Shown: piece after piece, positions 1-6,087 of the stretch
Position numbering within the stretch: position 1 is the first letter of the stretch
Layout: every line of letters begins with the position of its first letter
Source: Betaproteobacteria bacterium
GTDB taxonomy: Bacteria; Pseudomonadota; Gammaproteobacteria; Burkholderiales; SG8-39
Reading direction: 5' to 3'
Assembly: GCA_029858545.1 (NCBI GenBank)
Contig: JAOUFA010000123.1
Span: 1-9,389, forward strand
DNA: 9,389 bases
Made by a program: the position numbers and the translations under genes
The notes under the pieces: model-generated
The model's database searches: none
What the model was told of the DNA's origin: nothing
Seen by the model: the letters and a program-made list of their open reading frames with translations, nothing else

Positions 1-1305
1 GATCGGGTGCGCCTTGCGCGCGTCGCCGGCGGCGTCGGCTTCGCGCATGCCCTGCAGGATATGGCGCCCGGCGATCGGGCAGTCCGAGCTGACGTAATCG
101 GGCGAGGGTTCGGACATCTGACGGAACACCGGACGGCCGATCTTCATCGAGTTGGCATAGTACTCGCGCTTCACGCCCCAGGTGCCGTCGTGGCCCGCGC
201 AGCGCTCGACGGTGTTGACCGTGGTGCCGGGGATGGCCTCGAGCAGTTCGCGCGTCTTCTGCCCGACGTTCTGGACGCGCGAATGGCAGGGGATGTGGTA
301 CGACACCTTGCCGAGCGCCTGCTTGAAATCGGTCTTCAGCAGACCGTCCTTGCGTCTCATCACCAGGTATTCGAAGGGGTCGAACATCGCCTCCTGTACC
401 GCCTTGACTTCGGCATCCCCGGGGAACATCAGCGGCAGCTCCTGCTTGAACATCAGCGTGCACGAGGGGACCGGGGTGAGAATGGCGTAGCCCTCGCGCG
501 CGAGCCGCGCGAGCGGCGGGATGTTGAGCGCCTTCAGCCGCGCGACCGTCTCCAGGTCGCCCAGCTCGAGCTTGGGCATGCCGCAGCAGGCCTCCTTTTC
601 GACGATCACGTGCGGGATCCAGTTGTGCGCGAGGATCGCGAGCAGATCCTCACCGATGCCGGGTTCGTTGTAGTTGATGTAGCAGGTGGCGAAGATCGCC
701 ACCTTGCCGGGTGTGGTCCTGCCGTTCTGCACGGGGAACGACGCATCCGCGAGGCTGCCCGCGCGGAAGGTCCGCGAGGCGTAGCGGGGCAGCTCGCGTT
801 GCTTCGCCACGCCGAGCGTTTTTTCCATTGCCGCACGCGCGACGCCGTTCCGGTTGAGCGCGTTGACCGTCTGCACCACCACCGGGATCGTCGCCAGCTT
901 GCCGAGCGCGTCGGTCGAGGAGAGCAGCCGGTCGCGCAAACCCGCGCCCTGTCGTTTGAATTTCACCGCTTTGGCACGCAACATGAGGTGCGGGAAGTCG
1001 ACGTTCCACTGGTGCGGCGGTACGTAGGGGCATTTGGTCATGTAGCACATGTCGCACAGGTAACACTGATCCACCACCTTTGCGTAGTCCTTCCTGGGAA
1101 TCCCGTCGACCTCCAGCGTCGGGCTGGCGTCGACGAGATCGAAGAGGGTCGGAAAGGCGGTGCACAGATTGACGCAGCGCCGACAGCCGTGACAGATGTC
1201 GAATACGCGCTCGAGTTCGTCGTCGAGCTTGTCCTGCTCGTAAAATTCCGGGTTGTTCCAGTCAAGAGGGTGACGGGTCGGTGCTTCGAGGCTGCCTTCG
1301 CGCAT
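1..1305 (-). CDS. GlpC/HdrB-like (Fe-S)-binding protein (3' end outside the window)
   Basis: An open minus-strand frame of 435 codons runs from the ATG at 1305 off the left edge. Two ferredoxin-type clusters are visible: C38-x2-C41-x2-C44-x3-C48, and C81-x2-C84-x2-C87-x4-C92-P. They are followed by two cysteine-rich (CCG-type) modules. The first has C208, C240-C241-G and C282. The second has C340, C369-A-G and C409, with Ala in place of the second Cys. This is the layout of the GlpC / heterodisulfide reductase-related family, which passes electrons between flavoproteins, quinones or other redox partners. From general knowledge, relatives of this subtype often lie beside rubrerythrin genes; those neighbours would be outside this window. 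No signal peptide or membrane segment is seen, so it is probably cytoplasmic or membrane-associated. There is no clear Shine-Dalgarno; a TTG at 1344 is a less likely alternative start. The family is secure, the exact partner unknown. Confidence 0.87.
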   Translation of the reverse strand, partial: MREGSLEAPTRHPLDWNNPEFYEQDKLDDELERVFDICHGCRRCVNLCTAFPTLFDLVDASPTLEVDGIPRKDYAKVVDQCYLCDMCYMTKCPYVPPHQWNVDFPHLMLRAKAVKFKRQGAGLRDRLLSSTDALGKLATIPVVVQTVNALNRNGVARAAMEKTLGVAKQRELPRYASRTFRAGSLADASFPVQNGRTTPGKVAIFATCYINYNEPGIGEDLLAILAHNWIPHVIVEKEACCGMPKLELGDLETVARLKALNIPPLARLAREGYAILTPVPSCTLMFKQELPLMFPGDAEVKAVQEAMFDPFEYLVMRRKDGLLKTDFKQALGKVSYHIPCHSRVQNVGQKTRELLEAIPGTTVNTVERCAGHDGTWGVKREYYANSMKIGRPVFRQMSEPSPDYVSSDCPIAGRHILQGMREADAAGDARKAHPI

Positions 1306-1316
1306 GATCGGTCCGT

Positions 1317-1331
1317 GGGCGGGTGGGTGGG
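1317..1331 (+). other. G-quadruplex motif, G3N1G3N1G3N1G3
   Basis: The plus strand reads GGGCGGGTGGGTGGG: four G-triplets separated by single-base loops. This is the canonical pattern of a very stable parallel intramolecular quadruplex. It lies 11 bases upstream of the ATG of the Fe-S protein gene, where a ribosome binding site would normally be, and the G-rich strand is the template strand of that gene. That gene's leader therefore carries C-runs rather than a purine-rich Shine-Dalgarno. Folding in the cell is an inference. Confidence 0.75.
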
Positions 1332-1370
1332 CTGCGTGATGCAAGGCTAGGCCTGCCGCGACGATAGATC

Positions 1371-1380
1371 AAATCGATTT
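1371..1380. repeat. AT-rich perfect palindrome AAATCGATTT
   Basis: A perfect 10-bp self-complementary sequence sits in the middle of the divergent promoter region, in an AT-rich island of an otherwise GC-rich stretch. It could be an operator for either gene. It does not match the FNR/ANR consensus, and no regulator gene is nearby. Function is unknown. Confidence 0.35.
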
Positions 1381-1412
1381 TCGCAATCTGGTAAATTGGC
1401 GTCACCTATATC

Positions 1413-1417
1413 GGGGA
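1413..1417 (+). promoter_or_regulatory. Ribosome binding site supporting the TTG start of ccoI
   Basis: GGGGA lies 6 bases before the TTG at 1424. There is no in-frame ATG before the conserved N-terminal CxxC of CcoI, and the next in-frame GTG falls after it. The site therefore supports TTG as the true start codon. Confidence 0.6.
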
Positions 1418-1423
1418 CAGCGC

Positions 1424-3970
1424 TTGACCCGCATCCATTCCTTCGGCGACGGCGCGCCGCGCCCGCAAAGCCCCGCAGCAGCGTGTTTTCACTGCGCCCT
1501 GCCCGTGGCGGCGCCGGGACGCCATCGCGCGTGCGTGCTCGGCGAGGAGCGCGAATTCTGCTGTGCCGGGTGTGAGGCGGTGGCGCGTACCATCGTGCTG
1601 GGCGGCTTCGAGCGCTACTACGAGACGCGCGAGTCCCACGACACCGGAGTGGGGCGCGCCCCGCTACCCGGGGATCTGCCCCCCAGCGAGGTCTACGACG
1701 ATGCCGAGGCGCAGCGCCAGTTCGTCGCAACTCCCTCCGAATACACGCGCGAAGCGACCCTGATCCTCGACCGCATCCGCTGTGCCGCCTGCCTGTGGCT
1801 GAACGAGCAATGGCTGCGACGCCAGCCCGGCGTATTGCGCGCCGACATCAACTACGCGACGCAGCGCGCGCAGATCGCCTGGGACCTCCGGCGCGCGAAG
1901 CTCTCGGCGATTATCGAGGCGGTGCGTGCCATCGGCTACGACGCCTACCCCTACGATCCGCGCCGGGAGGATCAACTCGCGCGGCGCGAGAACCGCCGCG
2001 CGCTGTGGCGCCTTTTCGTGGCCGGCTTCGGCGCGATGCAGGTGATGATGTACGCGGTTCCCGCCTACGTCGACGCGGGGTCCGGTACGCTGACGCGCGA
2101 TGTCGAGCAACTGATGCGCTGGGCGAGCCTGGTACTGACGCTGCCGGTCGTGTTGTTCTCCTCGCAACCGTTCTTCGCCGGCGCCTGGCAGGATCTGCGC
2201 GCGCGGCGTATCGGCCTGGACGTGCCGATCGCGCTGGGCGTCGCGATCGGCTTTGCGGCGAGCGCGTGGGCGACGCTCGCCGCGCAGGGCGAGGTGTACT
2301 TCGACACCGTCAGTTCGCTGGTCTTCCTGCTGCTCGGCGCGCGCTATATGGAGTCGGTCGCGCGGCGCCGCGCGTCGCGCAAACTCGATCCGCTGGCGCG
2401 CTGGATGCCTTCCTTCGCGTTACGCCTGGCCGATGCGTCGGACGATGCGAGCGCGGTGCGTGTCACCGCACACGTGCTCAAGGCGGGCGATCGCGTGCTC
2501 GTGCCGCCCGGCGATCGTATCCCCGCCGACGGCGAGGTCGAGCGCGGTGCCTCGAGCGCCGACGAATCGCTGCTCACCGGAGAAGCGAGGCCGGTGGCCA
2601 AGACCGCCGGCGCGGCGCTCGTCGGAGGCTCGGTGAACCTTGAGCAACCGCTGGTGATGCGCGTCACGCGCGCTGCAGCCGACACCCAGGCGGCGGCGAT
2701 CGCGCGCCTGGTCGAGCGCGCGGCGGCGGGCCGGCCGCGCCTGGTCGAGCGCGCCGACCGGATTGCACGTTCGCTCACGGTGGTGGTGCTCGCGGCCGCG
2801 GCGGCGGCGTTTCTGTACTGGTGGCAGGTGGAGCCCGCGCGAGCGCTCTGGATCACGGTCGCGGTATTCGTTGTTACCTGTCCCTGTGCGCTCGCGCTGG
2901 CCGCGCCGATCGTGCTCACGCGCGCCAACGGTATGCTGCTCGCGCGGGGCGCGGCGCTCACCCGCACCCGGGCGATCGAGGCGCTCGAACGCACGACCGA
3001 CATCGTGCTCGACAAGACCGGAACCCTCACCACCGGACGCTACGCGCTCGTGCGCATGGAGACCTTGGGGACGGCAACGCGCGACGACTGCCTCGCGCTC
3101 GCGCGCTCGCTCGAAGCCGCGAGCCGGCATCCGATCGCACGAGCGCTCGCCCGGGAGCAGTCGACGCAGCGGGTGAGGCAAGCGGATGAGTTGCGCAATT
3201 TCCCCGGCCACGGCGTCGAAGGGCGCGTGGGCGATCGGCGTTTGCGCATCGGCAGCGCACGCTTCTGCGGAGAGTTGTGCGGGAGCGATCTGCCCGGGGA
3301 ATTCGCGGCATGCGTAGCGCAGCAGACGACGGTGTATCTCGCCGACGACGCAGGCTGGATCGCGGCACTGGCCTTCGAAGACCGCCTGCGCGACGACGCG
3401 CAAGCGACGGTCGAAGCATTCAAGGCACGCGGCCTCGCGGTGCACCTGCTGAGCGGCGATGCGCAGGCGGTGGTGCAGGCTCTCGCGCAGCGCCTGCAAA
3501 TCGGCCATTCCGCGGCGGGTGCGACGCCGCAGGAGAAGTTCGCCTATGTTGAACGCCTGCAACGAGCCGGACGCGTGGTCGCGATGGCGGGCGACGGCCT
3601 GAACGATGCACCGGTGCTCGCCGCTGCCGACGTGTCCTTCGCGATGGCCGGAGGTGCCGACGCGGCGCAGATGCAGGCCGACGTGGTGCTGCTCGGTGAA
3701 GGACGGCTGCTCGCGATCGATCAATCCTTCGCCCTCGCGCGTGGCGCGATGCAAGTAATCCGCCAGAACTTCGCCTGGGCGCTTGCGTACAACGTCGTGG
3801 CGCTGCCGCTCGCCGCATCGGGCTGGATCGGACCCTGGGAGGCGGCGCTCGGCATGGCGGCGAGTTCGTTCGTGGTGGTGCTGAACGCGATGCGCCCGCT
3901 GCTGCGCGAAACACCCGCGCTGGCGAGCGTCGCAACCCCGGGGCTCGCGCGCTCCGAAGCGGGCCGCTAG
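1424..3970 (+). CDS. ccoI: Cu+-translocating P1B-type ATPase CcoI/FixI, cbb3 oxidase maturation
   Basis: This 848-residue protein is a copper-exporting P-type ATPase of the inner membrane; CcoI/FixI ATPases supply copper for the CuB site of cbb3 cytochrome oxidase. The N-terminus carries the metal-binding region typical of CcoI (C21-x2-C24, then C46-C47-x2-C50) and a heavy-metal-associated domain with C120-A-A-C123. Core motifs follow in order: TGE at 385-387 (actuator), C486-P-C488 in the transport helix, the phosphorylated D530 of DKTGT, H569-P570 in the nucleotide-binding domain, and GDGLNDAP at 723-730. Y789-N790 in the seventh and M811-x2-S814-S815 in the eighth membrane helix are the signature of Cu+-specific P1B-1 pumps. 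A TTG start with GGGGA upstream is preferred because later starts would remove C21/C24. ccoS follows after 3 bases, which confirms the subtype. No ccoNOPQ structural genes are present in this window. Confidence 0.96.
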   Translation: MTRIHSFGDGAPRPQSPAAACFHCALPVAAPGRHRACVLGEEREFCCAGCEAVARTIVLGGFERYYETRESHDTGVGRAPLPGDLPPSEVYDDAEAQRQFVATPSEYTREATLILDRIRCAACLWLNEQWLRRQPGVLRADINYATQRAQIAWDLRRAKLSAIIEAVRAIGYDAYPYDPRREDQLARRENRRALWRLFVAGFGAMQVMMYAVPAYVDAGSGTLTRDVEQLMRWASLVLTLPVVLFSSQPFFAGAWQDLRARRIGLDVPIALGVAIGFAASAWATLAAQGEVYFDTVSSLVFLLLGARYMESVARRRASRKLDPLARWMPSFALRLADASDDASAVRVTAHVLKAGDRVLVPPGDRIPADGEVERGASSADESLLTGEARPVAKTAGAALVGGSVNLEQPLVMRVTRAAADTQAAAIARLVERAAAGRPRLVERADRIARSLTVVVLAAAAAAFLYWWQVEPARALWITVAVFVVTCPCALALAAPIVLTRANGMLLARGAALTRTRAIEALERTTDIVLDKTGTLTTGRYALVRMETLGTATRDDCLALARSLEAASRHPIARALAREQSTQRVRQADELRNFPGHGVEGRVGDRRLRIGSARFCGELCGSDLPGEFAACVAQQTTVYLADDAGWIAALAFEDRLRDDAQATVEAFKARGLAVHLLSGDAQAVVQALAQRLQIGHSAAGATPQEKFAYVERLQRAGRVVAMAGDGLNDAPVLAAADVSFAMAGGADAAQMQADVVLLGEGRLLAIDQSFALARGAMQVIRQNFAWALAYNVVALPLAASGWIGPWEAALGMAASSFVVVLNAMRPLLRETPALASVATPGLARSEAGR

Positions 3971-3973
3971 GCC

Positions 3974-4144
3974 ATGGAAAGCCTCTATCTGCTGGTGCCG
4001 CTCTCGGTCGGGGCGGTGCTCGTCATCGGCTGGCTGTTCTGGCGGGCACTGGACGGCGGACAGTTCGACGACCTCGATCGTCCGGCGCACGACGTCCTGA
4101 TGGACGATGATCGTCCGGGCAAGAGCGCGGACCCCGCCGACTGA
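3974..4144 (+). CDS. ccoS: CcoS, small membrane protein for cbb3 oxidase assembly
   Basis: This is a 56-residue protein whose ATG lies 3 bases after the ccoI stop codon. It begins MESLYLLVPLSV, has one hydrophobic helix at about residues 4-26, and then the acidic stretch D27-G-G-Q-F-D-D-L-D with a hydrophilic tail. The short N-out helix followed by a GQF/YDDLD-type motif is the hallmark of CcoS/FixS, and in known systems ccoS directly follows ccoI. CcoS is required for cofactor (heme and copper) insertion into the catalytic subunit, although its precise activity is not settled. The gene is almost certainly co-transcribed and translationally coupled with ccoI. Its stop codon lies inside an inverted repeat shared with the convergent oxygenase operon. 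It is short enough to be missed by automated gene callers. Confidence 0.93.
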   Translation: MESLYLLVPLSVGAVLVIGWLFWRALDGGQFDDLDRPAHDVLMDDDRPGKSADPAD

Positions 4145-4169
4145 GCCCGACCGGCGACGCCCGGCTCAG
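4141..4169. terminator. Inverted repeat containing both convergent stop codons, possible bidirectional terminator
   Basis: CTGAGCC at 4141-4147 and GGCTCAG at 4163-4169 form a perfect 7-bp stem around a 15-base GC-rich loop. The ccoS stop (4142-4144) is in the left arm and the oxygenase beta-subunit stop (4166-4168, minus strand) in the right arm. Only 21 bases separate the two genes. There is no T-tract on either side, so intrinsic termination is uncertain. Confidence 0.4.
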
Positions 4170-4636
4170 AGCGGAATCGCGAGCAAGGTATCGAACGCCC
4201 GGCTGTCGCACACCACCACACGTTCCTCGAACTGCATCCCCGCATCGGCCAGACGTATCCGGTCGAGATAGCGGCCGCTCGCGAACGGCATCGATTCGCC
4301 ACCGTGCATGATGCGCAGCACCTGGAAGCTGGACACCGCGCGTACGGTACGGGCATCGATGGCTTCGACCAGCGTCGCGCAGTGCATATGCCGGTAGCGC
4401 TGCGCCTCGTAGATGTTGGCGTGGCGCAGCGCGCTCACGCGGTCGCGCAGCATCGCGCGCGAATCCGCGACGATGAGCGAAAGCGGATGGCCGAGCGCGA
4501 GGTTCTCGGCGGTGGTGAGCCGGTAGCGTCCGTCCTCGACGAATAGATCGGGCCATTCCTCCAGACGATCGTCGTCGATCGCGTGGGCGTAGCGCGCGAG
4601 CAGGTTTTGCACGCCGAGTTGCAGGGCAATGTCCAT
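4166..4636 (-). CDS. Aromatic-ring-hydroxylating dioxygenase, small (beta) subunit
   Basis: This 156-residue protein resembles the SnoaL/NTF2-fold beta subunits of Rieske oxygenases, close in style to the small subunits of three-component anthranilate dioxygenase (AndAd) and salicylate 5-hydroxylase (NagH). Recognisable segments are an N-terminal helix ending in LLARYAHAIDDDRLEEWPDLF, the DGRYRL strand, the RDRVSALR segment and the C-terminal FEERVVVCDSR. Beta subunits support the alpha3beta3 structure and usually carry no catalytic metal. The gene follows the alpha subunit by 9 bases, and its AGGAA ribosome site (4643-4647) overlaps the alpha stop codon, so translation is probably coupled. 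The length is typical for the family. The substrate cannot be read from this subunit. Confidence 0.88.
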   Translation of the reverse strand: MDIALQLGVQNLLARYAHAIDDDRLEEWPDLFVEDGRYRLTTAENLALGHPLSLIVADSRAMLRDRVSALRHANIYEAQRYRHMHCATLVEAIDARTVRAVSSFQVLRIMHGGESMPFASGRYLDRIRLADAGMQFEERVVVCDSRAFDTLLAIPL

Positions 4637-4645
4637 GGCCGATTC

Positions 4646-5881
4646 CTAAAGACCCATGTGCCGGCGATAGACCTGCCACAGACCGCGCACCGAGGTCTCG
4701 TTCACGCGCGATTCGTCCGAGGCCACCGCGCGCCCACCCATCTCGATGAACGCCTCGCGGTCGGGAGCGCCCGCGACACCGCGCTGCACGAAGCCCGTCG
4801 CGGCGCCGTCTTCCATGGAGATGAACCCTGCTGGACCGACCAGGTTCGACTGGCGCAACCGCCGCGCGGTCATGGTCTCGTCGTCGCTCGCATAGCCGAA
4901 ACAAGTCCATACCAGTTCGGTGCGCTGCGTTCCCTTCGGGATGACCTGGCGAACCGCGAGGCAGTTGGAGATCTGTTGCAGCACGAAGCCCGGGAACACG
5001 GCAAGAATCTGCAGGCTGATGCCGTCACCGATCTCATCGACCGATTCGAGCAGCTCCGGGGCTTCCAGCCGGTAGCCGCCGCGCGCCGTGCGCACTCCGG
5101 CGGATTCATATTCGGTGGCGCCGGTGTCGGTACGCATCATGTTGTAGCTTACGTGGCTGCCACCGTCCGGACTGACGATCACGCCTCCTTTTTGTTCCAG
5201 GCGGTTGATGCGGAACTTGGCGAAGAACAGGTGCAGCAGGCTCGCATGGTAGGTGTCTTTGACGTTTTCCATGTACAGCTTCCAGTTGCTCTGCAGCATC
5301 TGGCTGTAGCCTCCCAGCACGCGCACCGGCTCCTTCATCACGCGACGCACGCGCGCCGAGACTTCCTCGCCGAGAACCTGCTCGACCGGGGGTGTCGCGT
5401 CGGAGAGCGTGCCGAAAATCAGGCCGTGTAGAACTTCGACGCGCAATTTGCGCGGCGCCTGGGATTCCGGTTGCGCATCTTCGGGCATGCCGCCCTTGCC
5501 GCGAATCCCGCGCCGGAAGGCGACCGCCTTCAGGTTGCCGCACAGGTCGTAGGTCCAGTTGTGGTAAACGCAGGCGATCTCGCCCGAATTGCCGCGCGAC
5601 TTGAGACACAGCAGTGCGCCGCGATGCGCGCAGCGGTTCTCGAAGGCGCGCAGCGCGCCTTCCTGGTCGCGCGCGACCACCACCGGCATGTCGCCGACAA
5701 ATCCGGTCTTCCAGTCGCCGCGCTGGGGCAGTTCGGCTTCCAGGCCGAGGAAGGTCCAGGTTGCGCCGCGAAAGATGCGCTCCTGTTCAAGGCGGTAGAC
5801 GTCCTCGTCCTGATACACCCAGTAGGGAACCCGCGTCACGCCCTCGGCGGGCCAGCGGCGTGATTCGGGAAGTGCGGACAT
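4646..5881 (-). CDS. Rieske non-heme iron aromatic-ring-hydroxylating oxygenase, large (alpha) subunit
   Basis: This 411-residue cytoplasmic catalytic subunit has a Rieske [2Fe-2S] domain with C84-x-H86-x17-C104-x2-H107. Its catalytic domain has D209 (electron-bridging Asp) with iron ligands H212 and H217, the same spacing as D205/H208/H213 in naphthalene dioxygenase. D358 in the SMEDGAA segment is the likely third ligand. The segments YWVYQDEDVYRLEQERIFRG and FRRGIRGKGGMP resemble, from memory, the alpha subunits of three-component anthranilate 1,2-dioxygenase (AndAc) and salicylate 5-hydroxylase (NagG), so an aromatic carboxylate is the best substrate guess. The beta subunit follows directly. 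No ferredoxin, reductase, regulator or ring-cleavage gene is seen, so electrons must come from components encoded elsewhere. The ATG at 5881 is preceded by a weak AGG (5888-5890). A 33-bp inverted repeat lies just upstream. Confidence 0.93.
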   Translation of the reverse strand: MSALPESRRWPAEGVTRVPYWVYQDEDVYRLEQERIFRGATWTFLGLEAELPQRGDWKTGFVGDMPVVVARDQEGALRAFENRCAHRGALLCLKSRGNSGEIACVYHNWTYDLCGNLKAVAFRRGIRGKGGMPEDAQPESQAPRKLRVEVLHGLIFGTLSDATPPVEQVLGEEVSARVRRVMKEPVRVLGGYSQMLQSNWKLYMENVKDTYHASLLHLFFAKFRINRLEQKGGVIVSPDGGSHVSYNMMRTDTGATEYESAGVRTARGGYRLEAPELLESVDEIGDGISLQILAVFPGFVLQQISNCLAVRQVIPKGTQRTELVWTCFGYASDDETMTARRLRQSNLVGPAGFISMEDGAATGFVQRGVAGAPDREAFIEMGGRAVASDESRVNETSVRGLWQVYRRHMGL

Positions 5882-5903
5882 GGGAAACCTGGTATGTGAG
5901 CTG

Positions 5904-5936
5904 CGGTTGAAATGCGGCGGGGATACATCTCAACCG
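5904..5936 (-). promoter_or_regulatory. 33-bp inverted repeat upstream of the oxygenase alpha gene (operator or leader hairpin)
   Basis: The 11-base arms are CGGTTGAAATG (5904-5914) and CATCTCAACCG (5926-5936), separated by 11 bases. They match as inverted repeats at 10 of 11 positions. In RNA from the oxygenase strand the single mismatch becomes a G-U wobble, giving a fully paired 11-bp stem with an 11-base loop. The arm centres are 22 bp apart, two helical turns, which also suits a dimeric regulator. The repeat ends 22 bases before the start codon. Confidence 0.65.
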
Positions 5937-6027
5937 GCGCATGCGGCGAGCGGCTGGCCCGGGCGAAATCTTATCATCTGTCAATTTCAAGGAGCGGCGC
6001 CGCCCGTGAAACAGTCTTGATCCGGCG

Positions 6028-6041
6028 TTGACGCACGTCAA
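6028..6041 (+). promoter_or_regulatory. FNR/ANR/DNR-like binding site TTGACGCACGTCAA
   Basis: The site matches the CRP/FNR-family consensus TTGAT-N4-ATCAA at 8 of 10 fixed positions and is a perfect 6+6 inverted repeat. Its centre is 6034.5. The -10-like TATGAA at 6063-6068 is within one base of where a class II site centred at -41.5 would place it. GC-rich arms CCGGC (6022-6026) and GCCGG (6042-6046) extend the symmetry with one bulged base. The predicted transcript start, near 6076, leaves only a very short leader before the ATG at 6088, which is a caveat. Confidence 0.6.
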
Positions 6042-6087
6042 GCCGGGCATTCCCACCTTGGCTATGAAGTAAGCAGGGAAGCGGTTC

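Larger units (their letters stand above)
1306..1423. promoter_or_regulatory. Divergent intergenic region between the Fe-S protein gene and ccoI
   Basis: These 118 bases separate two divergently transcribed genes and must hold both promoters. The half next to the Fe-S gene is G-rich on the plus strand and contains a G-quadruplex motif. The ccoI half is AT-rich compared with its surroundings and includes the palindrome AAATCGATTT at 1371-1380 and a weak -10-like TAAATT at 1392-1397. I could not find a convincing -35 partner. An isolated ATCAA at 1368-1372 has no TTGAT partner at FNR spacing. Confidence 0.6.
5882..6087. promoter_or_regulatory. Divergent intergenic region between the oxygenase operon and the V-type ATPase operon
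   Basis: These 206 bases must contain the promoters of both operons. From left to right they hold a 33-bp inverted repeat near the oxygenase start, an AT-rich island (5965-5992), a GC palindrome GCGGCGCCGC (5994-6003), and an FNR-like box (6028-6041) with a -10-like TATGAA (6063-6068). A possible extended -10 for the oxygenase direction (TGATAAGAT, minus strand, 5968-5976) would give a leader of roughly 80 bases; that promoter is weakly supported. Confidence 0.6.

Noticed and set aside
7..1350. Long open frame on the plus strand (447 codons)
   Set aside because: It is antisense to the Fe-S protein, whose minus-strand frame shows two cysteine clusters and two CCG-type modules. The plus-strand product matches no family I know and is explained by high GC.
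1361..1374. Possible FNR box upstream of ccoI around ATCAA at 1368-1372
   Set aside because: The left half-site at the required spacing reads CGACG, which shares nothing with TTGAT.
2420..4090. Long open frame on the minus strand (556 codons) across ccoI and ccoS
   Set aside because: The plus-strand frame carries all P-type ATPase motifs. The antisense product is Arg/His-rich, has no recognisable domain, and would overlap two real genes.
4583..5431. Plus-strand open frame of 282 codons within the oxygenase operon
   Set aside because: It lies antisense to the Rieske alpha subunit, which has intact metal-binding motifs, and it shows no family signature.
5979..5984. Perfect minus-strand TTGACA as a -35 element for the oxygenase operon
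   Set aside because: The sequence 16-18 bases further on is GC-rich (around CCCGGG) and contains no -10-like hexamer. Only a separate, weak extended -10 is present.
5965..5988. GAAAT ... ATTTC inverted repeat in the AT-rich island
   Set aside because: The arms are only 5 bases and 14 bases apart, which is expected by chance in a short AT-rich stretch.
5994..6003. GCGGCGCCGC palindrome
   Set aside because: Short GC palindromes of this type are common at this base composition; no T-tract or second copy supports a role.
5989..6020. AAGGAG followed by GTG AAA CAG TCT TGA, a possible leader peptide
   Set aside because: The spacing of 11 bases is long, the product would be four residues with no regulatory amino-acid run, and the predicted transcript begins downstream of it.
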